Part shown: one piece after another, positions 36,212-44,343 of the stretch
Layout: each line of letters starts with the position of its first letter
How positions within the stretch are numbered: position 1 is the stretch's first letter
Assembly: GCA_937891975.1 (NCBI GenBank)
Contig: CALAUA010000001.1
Coordinates: 1 to 64,000 of the forward strand
Direction: 5' to 3'
Length of the DNA: 64,000 nt
Source of the DNA: an uncultured Bacteroidales bacterium
Lineage (GTDB): Bacteria > Bacteroidota > Bacteroidia > Bacteroidales > Paludibacteraceae
The notes under the pieces: generated by a model
Told to the model about the DNA's origin: nothing
The model's database searches: none
What the model saw: only the letters and a program-made list of their open reading frames with translations
Made by a program: the position numbers and the translations under genes

Positions 36212-36993
36212 TATAACTCTATCGTCTCTTTTTCTACTGCCAAAACTGTATTTTCGAACACTTCGCGTGCCTCATTTAAGAACACATGGTGGTCATCTTC
36301 ACGAGCACTGAAATGCCCTATTACCAATTTTCTTGCACCTGCTAACTTAGCAATTTGTGCGGCTTGCTTGGCTGTAGAGTGCGTATGCTTCTTGCACTTA
36401 TCTGCATCTTTCTCGGTGTAAGTCGCTTCATGAAATAGCACCTCCACTCCTGCAATCTGCTCCACAATCTGCTCACGATACGCCGTATCCGAACAATACG
36501 CATACCGTTTGCGAGGCTCTTTGTCGCGATGATGTTCTGTAAAGAGAAAACCACACGTTGGTACTTTATGTTTCAGTGGGATAGTCTCAATCGTCAGCGT
36601 GCGGTCTTCAAATATCACCTCTTTCTTACGCGGATTAATTGCGTGAAATACCACCTCATACGGAAGGTCTTGACAATGATAATCCAGCAACGGGCGAAGC
36701 AGTTTCTCCAAGTCGGCATGTGCATAAATATGCAAGGGTTGTGTACGTCCCATCATGCCCAACGTGGATATCAACCCTATCAATCCAAAACAATGATCAC
36801 CATGCAAATGCGAAATCAGCACCGTGTATAGCCGCGCAGTTTTAATACCCAACTGCCTCATTTTCAGTTGAGTTCCTTCTCCGCAGTCAACAAGAAATGA
36901 CTTATCGCATAGTTCCACAATCTGCCCTGTAGGCGAGTTCTGGAATGTGGGCATTGCGCTGCCACTGCCTAATATGGTTAATTCGTTGTTCAA
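36211..36993 (-). CDS. rnz: Ribonuclease Z, short form
   Basis: A metallo-beta-lactamase-fold endonuclease that trims tRNA 3' ends. The zinc motif is HLHGDH (about residues 62-67), with later ligands in YCSDTAYRE and GHFSARE, and the substrate-side PLKHKVPTCGFLF. At 260 residues it is about 45 short of the usual bacterial 305: the segment normally lying between GFLF and the SDT motif (helices rich in Glu and Lys) is reduced to a dozen residues. The catalytic residues are all kept, so activity is likely. Whether this is lineage-typical or a recent deletion cannot be told here. Confidence 0.9.
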   Translation of the reverse strand: MNNELTILGSGSAMPTFQNSPTGQIVELCDKSFLVDCGEGTQLKMRQLGIKTARLYTVLISHLHGDHCFGLIGLISTLGMMGRTQPLHIYAHADLEKLLRPLLDYHCQDLPYEVVFHAINPRKKEVIFEDRTLTIETIPLKHKVPTCGFLFTEHHRDKEPRKRYAYCSDTAYREQIVEQIAGVEVLFHEATYTEKDADKCKKHTHSTAKQAAQIAKLAGARKLVIGHFSAREDDHHVFLNEAREVFENTVLAVEKETIEL

Positions 36994-37026
36994 AAGAGTT
37001 CCAAAAGTTTTAAGGGTTTTAACGGT

Positions 37027-37818
37027 TTAACTACGAATGCTCAGATACACTCGCATAAATACTGCTTTGGTATATTGAGGAAAATCGCCCTGCTGAATCC
37101 AGCCGTGGTAGCCAGGATCGCGACGAAAAACATCCGCTACGCGCTGACCTTTGTATTTGCCAAAGTTAAAAATCTCTTTTCCCTCAGCATCATACGCAAT
37201 GCGTCCTGCAAAATCTGCAAAGCGCACATTACCAGTTGTATAGTCGGATAGTTCCTCTACCGTGTCGGGTAACTCATAACGCTCTAACTGCGCTTTCAGC
37301 ACCTCGTAGGTCGCCATCGTGTCGGCATCTGCAGAGTGCGCATCCGTCAAGTCTTTTCCGCAATAGAACTTATATGCTGCTACCAAATTGCGAGGTTCTT
37401 GGCGTTGGAAAATGGTAAATACATCTACCATTCGCATACGCTTCAAATCGATATTTTGCCCCACACGCAACAATTCCTCCGCCAATAATGGTACATCAAA
37501 GTGGTTGGAATTATAACCCGCTAAGTCGCTACCTTCCAGCACTTTAACCAGTTCTGGTGCAATCTCTTTGAAGGTTGGGCAATCTACCAAGTCCTCGTCG
37601 TGAATCCCGTGTACTGCGGTTGCCTCATCCGAGATATGCATCTGGATCTCTTGCCCCAACATCATCTGCGTTGGTTTTACGCGGAAAGTCTTCCCCTCGG
37701 CACAGCCGTTAGGGAAGACCTTGTAGTAACTCAGCTCTACAATCCTGTCTTGAGCTATATTCAAACCCGTAGTCTCCAAATCAAAGAAAACCAACGGGCG
37801 AGTAAGTTTCAATCTCAT
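37027..37818 (-). CDS. DEDDh 3'-5' exonuclease with ExoX-like C-terminal domain
   Basis: A 263-residue DnaQ-fold exonuclease. The first carboxylates are FFDLETTGL (Asp13, Glu15), then NHFDVPLLAEEL and the DEDDh motif HSADADTMAT near residue 163. The last 40 residues (FNFGKYKGQRVADV, GYHGWI) form the small domain shared with exodeoxyribonuclease X-type proteins. It may proofread for the replicase or take part in repair; dnaN lies just upstream. Note that PolA in this window lacks its own proofreading domain. Confidence 0.88.
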   Translation of the reverse strand: MRLKLTRPLVFFDLETTGLNIAQDRIVELSYYKVFPNGCAEGKTFRVKPTQMMLGQEIQMHISDEATAVHGIHDEDLVDCPTFKEIAPELVKVLEGSDLAGYNSNHFDVPLLAEELLRVGQNIDLKRMRMVDVFTIFQRQEPRNLVAAYKFYCGKDLTDAHSADADTMATYEVLKAQLERYELPDTVEELSDYTTGNVRFADFAGRIAYDAEGKEIFNFGKYKGQRVADVFRRDPGYHGWIQQGDFPQYTKAVFMRVYLSIRS

Positions 37819-37855
37819 AGTTTAATCACATATTTTGTAGTTTGTTTTGAGCAGA

Positions 37856-37912
37856 TTGCTGGGCGAACCGAGGGAGCAATGCGGAACATTGTGACCGAAT
37901 GACAACCAGCAA
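37856..37912. repeat. Nested inverted repeat between dnaN and the exonuclease gene
   Basis: TTGCTGG (37856-37862) pairs with CCAGCAA (37906-37912), and within it CAATG (37877-37881) pairs with CATTG (37887-37891). It has no T run, so a plain terminator is unlikely. Confidence 0.5.
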
Positions 37913-37933
37913 AATGCCAAAAGAAACACAAAA

Positions 37934-39052
37934 TTAGTCGTTCAAGAGCATTGGCATCAACAAAATCAACAAATCTTGATTCTCATCATTCTCAGAAGGC
38001 AAGATCAAACCTGCGCGAGCAGGATCAGCCAATGCCAAGACAACGTCTTGAGAAGTGATAGAAGACAGAATCTCAATCAAGAATGGCGCTTTGAAGCCAA
38101 TAGCCATAGGCATACCTGTATAGTCGCATGCGATGGTTTCTTCTGCTGAAGTAGAGAAGTCAATGTCTTGTGCCGAGATCTTGATTTGGTTCTCGCTCAA
38201 AGCCAACTTAATCAAGCTAGTACCTGTGTTAGCAAATACGGCTACACGCTTGCAGGCATTCACAATTGTTTGACGATCTACAATCACTTTGTTGGTATTG
38301 TTTTGAGGAATAACCGCATTGTAGTTAGGGAAACGTCCCTCGATTTGGCGGCATACAATCACTGTTTGACCAAAAGTAAAGGTAGCGTTCTTTGCGCCAA
38401 AGTTAACAGACACATTATCACTACCCTTCAACACCTGACGGAGCAATTGCGCTGGCTTCTTAGGCAAGATGAAACTTACTGCTTGCGCACCCTTCACGCT
38501 ATCGTTGGTGTAACGAACCAAACGATGAGCATCGGTAGCCACGAGCGTAATTTTCTCCTCGTTCAAGTCAAAATAGATACCATTCATCACTGGACGCAAC
38601 TCGTCATCTGCGGTGCAGAAGATTGTCTTGTTCACAGCATCCAAGAGCACGTCAGCAGCTATCTCAAAAGTATTTTCGCCCTTCTCTACTGGCATCTCTG
38701 GATACTCATTGCCATTAGCACCTACAAAACTATACGTACCATTGGCACTTGTGATATTCAAACCAAAGTTTTGATCATCAATGTGGAATGTCAGAGGTTG
38801 CTCAGAGAACTCTTTCAAAGTTTCCAACAAAATCTTAGCAGCCACAGCCACTTTTCCCTCGCCTTGAGCAGCTTCTACTTGCATAGAAGTACGCAGAGTG
38901 GTCTCGCCATCTGAAGCAGTTAAGGTCAATTGGTCGCCTTTCAAGTCGAACAAAACACACTCCAAAATTTGTAAACTATTCTTTGCCGCAATCACACGGC
39001 TGGCTGCTTGCAATTGTGCAAACAATTCCTTACTTGATACATTAAATTTCAT
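37934..39052 (-). CDS. dnaN: DNA polymerase III sliding clamp (beta subunit)
   Basis: A 372-residue ring-forming clamp of three similar domains (about 1-120, 125-245, 246-372). Typical sequences are AASRVIAAKNSLQILECVLF, the middle DELRPVMNGIYFDL and LVATDAHRLVRY, and the C-terminal end ILLMPMLLND, in place of the classical MPMRL. The clamp tethers the replicase and repair proteins. It is not beside dnaA here, so this is not an obvious origin. It has a perfect promoter that lies back to back with that of murI. Confidence 0.97.
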   Translation of the reverse strand: MKFNVSSKELFAQLQAASRVIAAKNSLQILECVLFDLKGDQLTLTASDGETTLRTSMQVEAAQGEGKVAVAAKILLETLKEFSEQPLTFHIDDQNFGLNITSANGTYSFVGANGNEYPEMPVEKGENTFEIAADVLLDAVNKTIFCTADDELRPVMNGIYFDLNEEKITLVATDAHRLVRYTNDSVKGAQAVSFILPKKPAQLLRQVLKGSDNVSVNFGAKNATFTFGQTVIVCRQIEGRFPNYNAVIPQNNTNKVIVDRQTIVNACKRVAVFANTGTSLIKLALSENQIKISAQDIDFSTSAEETIACDYTGMPMAIGFKAPFLIEILSSITSQDVVLALADPARAGLILPSENDENQDLLILLMPMLLND

Positions 39053-39116
39053 ATCGGTATTAATTTATTTAGTTCTATACTCTGTCGGAGTTTACGCAAA
39101 CACTCCTTTCAGCCCG

Positions 39117-39148
39117 CAAAGATACAAAAAATATGTGAATTATGCAAA
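39117..39148 (-). promoter_or_regulatory. Promoter of dnaN
   Basis: Minus strand TATCTTTG (39117-39124), 20 bases, TTTG (39145-39148). The leader is about 58 bases. Its -33 box is only 3 bases from that of murI. Confidence 0.75.
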
Positions 39149-39151
39149 TTA

Positions 39152-39183
39152 TTTGTGCATTTTATTTATTTTTTGTACCTTTG
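39152..39183 (+). promoter_or_regulatory. Promoter of murI
   Basis: TTTG (39152-39155), 20 bases, TACCTTTG (39176-39183). The transcript leader is mostly the heptamer array at 39202-39229. Confidence 0.8.
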
Positions 39184-39201
39184 CACCCAAATTCCATGCC
39201 T

Positions 39202-39229
39202 CTAAACACTAAACTCTAAACACTAAACA
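39202..39229. repeat. CTAAACA heptamer array in the murI leader
   Basis: Four units (CTAAACA, CTAAACT, CTAAACA, CTAAACA) end 5 bases before the murI ATG and follow the promoter by 18 bases. Confidence 0.85.
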
Positions 39230-39234
39230 AAAAA

Positions 39235-40086
39235 ATGATTGGTATTTTCGACAGTGGTTATGGCGGATTGACCATCCTTAATCACATTCGCCAGCATCTT
39301 CCCCAGTACGATTATCTCTACTTGGGCGACAATGCTCGTGCGCCATACGGAACACGCTCATTTGATGTCATTTACGAATATACCCTTCAGGCGGTCAATT
39401 ACTTGCATCAGCAGGGCTGCAATCTTATCATTCTCGCTTGTAACACCGCCAGTGCCAAGGCGTTACGTACTATTCAGCAGCGCAATATCAATCCTGACGA
39501 ACTCCGCGTATTAGGTGTCATCCGCCCCACAGTAGAGGTAGTGCCACAACGCACGCGTACCAAACATATCGGCGTACTTGCCACCCCGGGCACAGTAACA
39601 TCCGAAAGCTATGTCATCGAGCTGCTCAAGCAAGACCCTACCCTCACTATTACTCAGCAAGCATGCCCCATGTGGGTGCCGCTGATTGAGTCGGGCGAAC
39701 ATCTTGGCGATGGAGCTAACTACTTCGTGGAGAAGTACTTAACCGAACTCCTTACCCGCGACCCGCTAATTGATACCATCATTTTGGGCTGCACCCATTA
39801 CCCCCTACTCCAACCTAAAATCGAAGCATTTTTATCTTCCATCGCCAATAGCCAATCGCCAATAGCCAATAGCCACATATCCGTCATCTCCCAAGGCGAG
39901 ATTGTCGCGCAGAGTTTAGCAGATTATCTCCACCGCCATCCTGAAATTGTTGAACGCATCTCCTCCCCTTTGAAGGGGAGGTCGGGAGGGGGCTTCCTTA
40001 CTACCGAATCTGCCACCAAGTTTGCCGAATCTGCATCGCTTTTCTTGTCCGAACCAATTGAGGCGGAGCATATTGAGTTGCGATAG
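39235..40086 (+). CDS. murI: Glutamate racemase
   Basis: The enzyme that makes D-glutamate for peptidoglycan. Motifs are FDSGYGGLT, GDNARAPYG, the first catalytic Cys in LACNTASAKALR (about residue 70) and the second in ILGCTHYPLLQPKI (about 183). Length is 283 residues. Two repeat elements are in frame in the last third: heptamers TCGCCAA/TAGCCAA (39842-39876), encoding SIANSQSPIANSHIS, and a GGGAGG palindrome (39962-39981), encoding SSPLKGRSGGG. Both fall outside the conserved catalytic blocks, so the enzyme may tolerate them. Confidence 0.95.
   Translation: MIGIFDSGYGGLTILNHIRQHLPQYDYLYLGDNARAPYGTRSFDVIYEYTLQAVNYLHQQGCNLIILACNTASAKALRTIQQRNINPDELRVLGVIRPTVEVVPQRTRTKHIGVLATPGTVTSESYVIELLKQDPTLTITQQACPMWVPLIESGEHLGDGANYFVEKYLTELLTRDPLIDTIILGCTHYPLLQPKIEAFLSSIANSQSPIANSHISVISQGEIVAQSLADYLHRHPEIVERISSPLKGRSGGGFLTTESATKFAESASLFLSEPIEAEHIELR
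39842..39876. repeat. Heptamer array TAGCCAA inside murI
   Basis: Five units: TCGCCAA, TAGCCAA, TCGCCAA, TAGCCAA, TAGCCAC. This is the reverse complement of the TTGGCTA array in the BtuG-like signal peptide. Confidence 0.85.
39962..39981. repeat. GGGAGG palindrome inside murI
   Basis: CCTCCCCTT pairs with AAGGGGAGG around two bases; a G-rich tail follows to about 40000. In frame. Confidence 0.8.
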
Positions 40087-40115
40087 TTTCTTTTCTTACA
40101 ATTCTCTTGGAAATT

Positions 40116-40203
40116 ACGCACAATACACGCACTATTCACGCACAATACACGCACTATTCACGCACAATACACGCACAATAGACGCACAATACACGCACTA
40201 TTC
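40116..40203. repeat. Tandem array of eight 11-bp units
   Basis: Units alternate between ACGCACAATAC and ACGCACTATTC (one ACGCACAATAG). Eight units follow one another with no gaps, right after murI. The period is close to one DNA turn. Confidence 0.92.
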
Positions 40204-40276
40204 CTATCACTTCCCCGAGGGATGACCGTGCAAATAGATAGCCAATTTAAGGAAAAACCTCCACACACTCCCACAA

Positions 40277-40309
40277 AAAAAATCGTTCCCAAAAGGAGAA
40301 CGATTTTTT
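40277..40309. terminator. Bidirectional terminator between murI and the type IX cargo gene
   Basis: AATCGTTC (40281-40288) pairs with GAACGATT (40298-40305), extended by an A run on the left and a T run on the right. The genes on either side converge. Confidence 0.85.
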
Positions 40310-40328
40310 GTTGTGGATTAGTTATTGG

Positions 40329-41060
40329 TTAGTCAACAATAAAGGAATTGCTTTCGCCGTTTACTTCAAAGAAGTACATGCCACTTGGGTAGTCTTTTAC
40401 ATTGAGTTGCAACTCTTGTTTGCTCTCATCCAAGAACTTACGCTCAACCAACTTGCCTTGCATGTCATAAATCTTCATGGAAGTTGCGCCATCCACCTCG
40501 TAAGGTAATGTTACTAAATCACTTGCAGGATTAGGATACGCGTTGCGTTTCACTTTCGCAGGCACATTCTCCACACTTGTTGTAGCCTCGCCATTGCCAG
40601 GACAGGAGTAGATATAAGTATCATGAGGCAGTTCTATAACAAACTTACATGTATCTGCTACTTTTACAAGACTTACTATCGGACTTTGGTTTTCAAATCC
40701 CCACCGTTGAATGCACTCGCCATCTTCCTTTAGTATTTCTATTCTATAAGTATTCCACCAGTCATTCTCATTTATAACATTCACCACACACACCTTTCCG
40801 TCTGTACTAAAGACATTTTTAGCGATGATTTGCGGTTCTTGTTGGAAAGTATGAACTAAAGAATAATTTGAATCGTAAATATGAAACAAGCTATCATTTC
40901 CTCGAATAAAATACATATCATCCAAACCAACAACATATAATTTATTGCAGAAACTCAGTCTTCCATCAAAGTGATGCTCTTGCTTCAATGCAAATTGCGC
41001 ACTCATTGTTGCTGTGGTTAGCAGCAAAACTAAACCAAGTAAAATCTTTTTCATAATCAT
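40329..41060 (-). CDS. Type IX secretion cargo with type A sorting domain
   Basis: A 243-residue exported protein. The signal peptide is at the N-terminus (MKKILLGLVLLL from M3, 41054) and ends near ATMSAQF. The last 75 residues are a canonical type A C-terminal sorting domain: AYPNPASDLVTL, MKIYDMQGKLVERK and YPSGMYFFEV. The middle (about 25-160) has WD- or propeller-like strands (FSTDGKVCVVNVINEND) but no family I recognise. It would be exported by the Gld/Por machinery encoded at 53128-58955. A structured leader at 41138-41275 may control it. Confidence 0.85.
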   Translation of the reverse strand: MIMKKILLGLVLLLTTATMSAQFALKQEHHFDGRLSFCNKLYVVGLDDMYFIRGNDSLFHIYDSNYSLVHTFQQEPQIIAKNVFSTDGKVCVVNVINENDWWNTYRIEILKEDGECIQRWGFENQSPIVSLVKVADTCKFVIELPHDTYIYSCPGNGEATTSVENVPAKVKRNAYPNPASDLVTLPYEVDGATSMKIYDMQGKLVERKFLDESKQELQLNVKDYPSGMYFFEVNGESNSFIVD

Positions 41061-41137
41061 TTTATATTATACATTTATCCCCTACTCACTTTTGGCATTT
41101 CGGGTTACTCCGTTATACATCAACAAGATACACACAT

Positions 41138-41275
41138 AAAAAAGCACGGTACTTTTAGTATCCTGCTCAAAGGTGTTTGGCGTAACCCGACAGAAGAATA
41201 CTTAAAAGCCCGTGCTTACACACGAGCATTTTAACTATTATTTCTTCTGTCATTTAGTCGCCAAACTTTTTGAGC
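41138..41275 (-). promoter_or_regulatory. Attenuator-like leader with two mutually exclusive hairpins
   Basis: On the minus strand a strong hairpin (arms 41198-41217 and 41142-41161, GC-rich base GCACGG) is followed by six T, the form of an intrinsic terminator. A segment just upstream in the transcript (41226-41275) is a near reverse complement of 41165-41209, sharing TTCTTCTGTC, CGCCAAAC and TTTGAGC in order. The two pairings use the same bases, so they exclude each other. It lies 80 bases before the type IX cargo gene and after the YhcG-type gene. A simple terminator with a duplicated element is the alternative. Confidence 0.5.
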
Positions 41276-41360
41276 AAAGAATAATGCTAAAACGCTTTTT
41301 CTATTTTATAATGTGCGTATCAACTACACACTAATGTTTCATAGGCAAAATATTTTAATA

Positions 41361-42389
41361 TCACATATTTTTTTCTATCAGTTTTTTCAACTCCTCTTTA
41401 CTTGGCAATATCGTTTGATATTTACTTGCAAAAATTTGATTGTTATTTTCAGGCAAAGTGATTTCAACCATCGCATCGCTTTTATCCGTACAAAGCAGAA
41501 TGCCAATCGTAGGATTTTCATCCGCCTCTTTGACAAAGCGATCATAATAGTTCACGTACATCAACATTTGCCCTAAATCTTGGTGTTTGAGTGTTCCACG
41601 TTTTAAGTCTATCAACACAAAAGCACGCAACAAACGATTATAAAACACCAAATCTACACGAAAATGTTGTTCGTCAAATGTAAAGCGAACTTGTCGCCCT
41701 ACAAATGTAAATCCTTTTCCTAATTCCAACAAAAAGGTTTGTAGATTATCAATCAATCGTTGCTCTAATTCACTTTCGTTGTATTGAGGCAGTTCTGGCA
41801 ATCCGATAAACTCCAATACATATGGATCTTTGACAATATCTCTTGGAGAATCTATCACCTGTCCTTCGTAAGCAAGCGCCTGAACACCTGCTTTATCTCG
41901 ACTCAAAGCTAAACGTTCGTACAATGAACTATCAAATTGGCGTTGTAACTCTCGCAAACTCCAATTGTTTTCTCGAGCCTCTATTTCGTAGAAATGACGT
42001 TCATCGGGGTTAGTAATTCGCATCAATTTAAGATAATGCGACCAACTAAGCGTGAATACGTTTTGAGATTCTCTAGACACTGTCTGGAAAATCTTATCCG
42101 TGGAATAAGTGATGTAAAATTGGCGCATATTCGCCAAATTCTGCATTGAAAATCCCTTTCCAAATTTATCTGACAATTTTTCAGACAGATGCTTGAGTAA
42201 GGCTATTCCATATTCAGCACGTTGCTCTCCTCGTTGTTCGTCTTCCACAATCATACGACCAATCTCATAATAGGTATAAACCATAGTAGTATTTACCGCT
42301 GCTATGGTTCGCTTTCGAGCGTCATTGATTAGTTTCTCGATGCGTTCTGCTAATATATTAGTTGTATCGTATTTGGGAACAATTTCCAT
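41361..42389 (-). CDS. YhcG/DUF1016 family PD-(D/E)XK nuclease-like protein
   Basis: A 342-residue protein of the DUF1016 family (YhcG). The N-terminal helical domain (MVYTYYEIGRMIVEDEQRG, GFSMQNLANMRQFYITY) is followed by a PD-(D/E)XK domain with RVDLVFYNRLLRAFVLIDLK, where Asp and the DLK lysine fit the nuclease core. Family members are often found with restriction or mobile genes and some act in transposition-like (Rpn) systems; function here is unknown. It follows the phosphohexomutase by 22 bases and may share its transcript. Confidence 0.88.
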   Translation of the reverse strand: MEIVPKYDTTNILAERIEKLINDARKRTIAAVNTTMVYTYYEIGRMIVEDEQRGEQRAEYGIALLKHLSEKLSDKFGKGFSMQNLANMRQFYITYSTDKIFQTVSRESQNVFTLSWSHYLKLMRITNPDERHFYEIEARENNWSLRELQRQFDSSLYERLALSRDKAGVQALAYEGQVIDSPRDIVKDPYVLEFIGLPELPQYNESELEQRLIDNLQTFLLELGKGFTFVGRQVRFTFDEQHFRVDLVFYNRLLRAFVLIDLKRGTLKHQDLGQMLMYVNYYDRFVKEADENPTIGILLCTDKSDAMVEITLPENNNQIFASKYQTILPSKEELKKLIEKNM

Positions 42390-42411
42390 AAACCAGAAGC
42401 AAAATATCTAA

Positions 42412-44187
42412 TTAGATTCCTAGACTTGCTTTGATAGCAGGGACTTTGGCTTCGGCTTCGGCTACGGCTTTGTCGTAGTCGGCTGGAGTTGGCATCTCGG
42501 CAGGAATCTCGAAGTAGAACTTGATCTTTGGTTCTGTACCACTTGGGCGAACAGAAATCTTCATGCCACCTTCGGTGAAGTATTGCAGCACATTGCTGGT
42601 AGCATTGAGTGCCATCACGATAGGAGTCTCTACCCACTCGCCATTCACTAATTCGCGTTGAACGAGGGTCTTGAAGTCTTTAGACTTAATCACTTTCTCG
42701 CCAGCAATCTCCATAGGAGGGTTTTGGCGATAATTGACCATCATGGCTTGAATTTCCTCTGCGCCTGACTTACCAGGGCGAACGACATTGATAGTCGTCT
42801 CGCGTTGGAAACCGTACTCCATATACATATTAAGGAGATAATCGTAGAGGGTCATGCCGTTGTCCTTCGCATAGGCTGCAATCTCGCAGATGAGGCAGAT
42901 AGCAGAAGGAGAGCATTTATCGCGTACCGCATCGTATGGCAAGAAGCCAAAGCTCTCTTCGCCACCACCAATATATTTGCGTGTGCCTTCCCACTCGCGG
43001 ATACGGTTGGCAATCCACTTGAAGCCTGTATATTCGTCGGTCAAAGTAACACCTTGTGCGTCTGCCATCTTGCGGATTAACTCGCTGGTAACGATGGTCT
43101 TAACGAGGTAGTGCTCTGGGCGGAGTTTGCCAAGTTTCTTCATATTATTGATGATGTAGTAGCAGTACATCATGCAGGTTTGGTTGCCGTTAATGATAGT
43201 CCATTCGCCCTTGTCGTTGCGGCAAACAATAGCGATACGGTCGGCGTCTGGGTCAGATGCGATGACGAGGTCGGCGTTGAGCTGTGTACCAAGGTTCATA
43301 CCCATGGTCATTGCCTCCGCGTTCTCTGGGTTAGGACTTTGCACGGTAGAGAAGTTGCCGTCAATCACCATTTGCTCAGGCACTACGTGGATATTCTCGA
43401 AGCCCCAAGAGCGAAGGCACATTGGAATGATTTGACGTCCTGCGCCGTGGAGAGGGGTGTAAACGATGTTGAGGTCTTTTTGGCGGAGAATGGTCTCTTG
43501 GTCAATCATGACAGTCTTCACAGCTTGCATGTAGTCGTAGTCCATCTCGCCGCCAATGATCTCGATAAGATGCTCATTGCCAGTCATTTTTACATCAGCG
43601 AGAGTCACTTTGTTTACCTCATCGATGATGCCTTGGTCGTGTGGTTGGAGCACTTGGCTACCGTCCTCCCAGTATGCCTTGTAGCCGTTGTATTCTTTAG
43701 GGTTGTGGCTGGCGGTCACGTTGACACCACCTTGGGCAGAGAGGTGACGGATAGCAAAGCTAACCTCTGGGGTTGGGCGAAGGCTCTCGAAGAGATAGAC
43801 CTTGATGCCATTGGCAGCGAACACCGCAGCTACGGTCTCAGCAAAGAGGCGGCCGTTGTTGCGGCAATCGTGACCTACTACGACGCTGACGGTGTCGCCC
43901 TTGAGGGTAGTGAAACCGCCTTCGCGTTGTACTTTGAGGAGGTAATTGGCATAGCCTTGTGTGGCTTGTGCTACGATGTATTGGTTCATGCGATTGGTAC
44001 CAGGACCCATGAGGCCGCGGAGACCACCTGTACCAAATTCGAGTGTGCGATAGAAACTATCGATGAGTTCGGTTTTGTCTTCTGCCTCAATCATGGCTTT
44101 GACCGCAGCGCGGGTGTCCGCATCATAAGGCTCTTTGGTCCATTGCTCAGCAATAGCCAATACTTTTTCGAGTTCTTCGTTTTTCAT
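42412..44187 (-). CDS. Phosphoglucomutase/phosphomannomutase family enzyme
   Basis: An alpha-D-phosphohexomutase of 591 residues from ATG 44187; the earlier frame start at 44229 lies in the promoter. The phosphoserine loop is TASHNPKEYNGYK (about residue 138), the metal loop is DPDADRIAI (about 295), the sugar loop is GGEESFGF (about 390) and the phosphate loop is RPSGTEPKIKFY near the C-terminus. The length and the Gly-Glu-Glu-Ser loop fit the phosphoglucomutase/phosphopentomutase subgroup; substrate choice among glucose, mannose and ribose phosphates cannot be set from sequence. Confidence 0.93.
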   Translation of the reverse strand: MKNEELEKVLAIAEQWTKEPYDADTRAAVKAMIEAEDKTELIDSFYRTLEFGTGGLRGLMGPGTNRMNQYIVAQATQGYANYLLKVQREGGFTTLKGDTVSVVVGHDCRNNGRLFAETVAAVFAANGIKVYLFESLRPTPEVSFAIRHLSAQGGVNVTASHNPKEYNGYKAYWEDGSQVLQPHDQGIIDEVNKVTLADVKMTGNEHLIEIIGGEMDYDYMQAVKTVMIDQETILRQKDLNIVYTPLHGAGRQIIPMCLRSWGFENIHVVPEQMVIDGNFSTVQSPNPENAEAMTMGMNLGTQLNADLVIASDPDADRIAIVCRNDKGEWTIINGNQTCMMYCYYIINNMKKLGKLRPEHYLVKTIVTSELIRKMADAQGVTLTDEYTGFKWIANRIREWEGTRKYIGGGEESFGFLPYDAVRDKCSPSAICLICEIAAYAKDNGMTLYDYLLNMYMEYGFQRETTINVVRPGKSGAEEIQAMMVNYRQNPPMEIAGEKVIKSKDFKTLVQRELVNGEWVETPIVMALNATSNVLQYFTEGGMKISVRPSGTEPKIKFYFEIPAEMPTPADYDKAVAEAEAKVPAIKASLGI

Positions 44188-44226
44188 ATTGCTTGTATTT
44201 TTAAAGTTTGCACAATTTATCGGGTG

Positions 44227-44258
44227 CAAAGTTACTACAAATTTTTGAATCTTGCAAG
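44227..44258 (-). promoter_or_regulatory. Promoter of the phosphohexomutase gene
   Basis: Minus strand TAACTTTG (44227-44234), 20 bases, CTTG (44255-44258). Confidence 0.65.
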
Positions 44259-44343
44259 GAAATAGGAGAAAAAATGGATTGACATGAAGTATGAGTGGGA
44301 TAGATATGTGACAGAAATGGAAGAGAACAAGGAAAATTGGTGG

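Noticed and set aside
37934..39235. Replication origin near dnaN
   Set aside because: No dnaA gene and no cluster of DnaA boxes is visible; dnaN is flanked by murI and an exonuclease.
40116..40203. Possible CRISPR array
   Set aside because: The 11-base units follow each other without spacers and no cas gene is present; the same holds for the heptamer arrays.
43111..44265. Long plus-strand open frame (384 codons) opposite the phosphohexomutase
   Set aside because: It is antisense to a gene with all phosphohexomutase motifs, and its product shows no recognisable domain.
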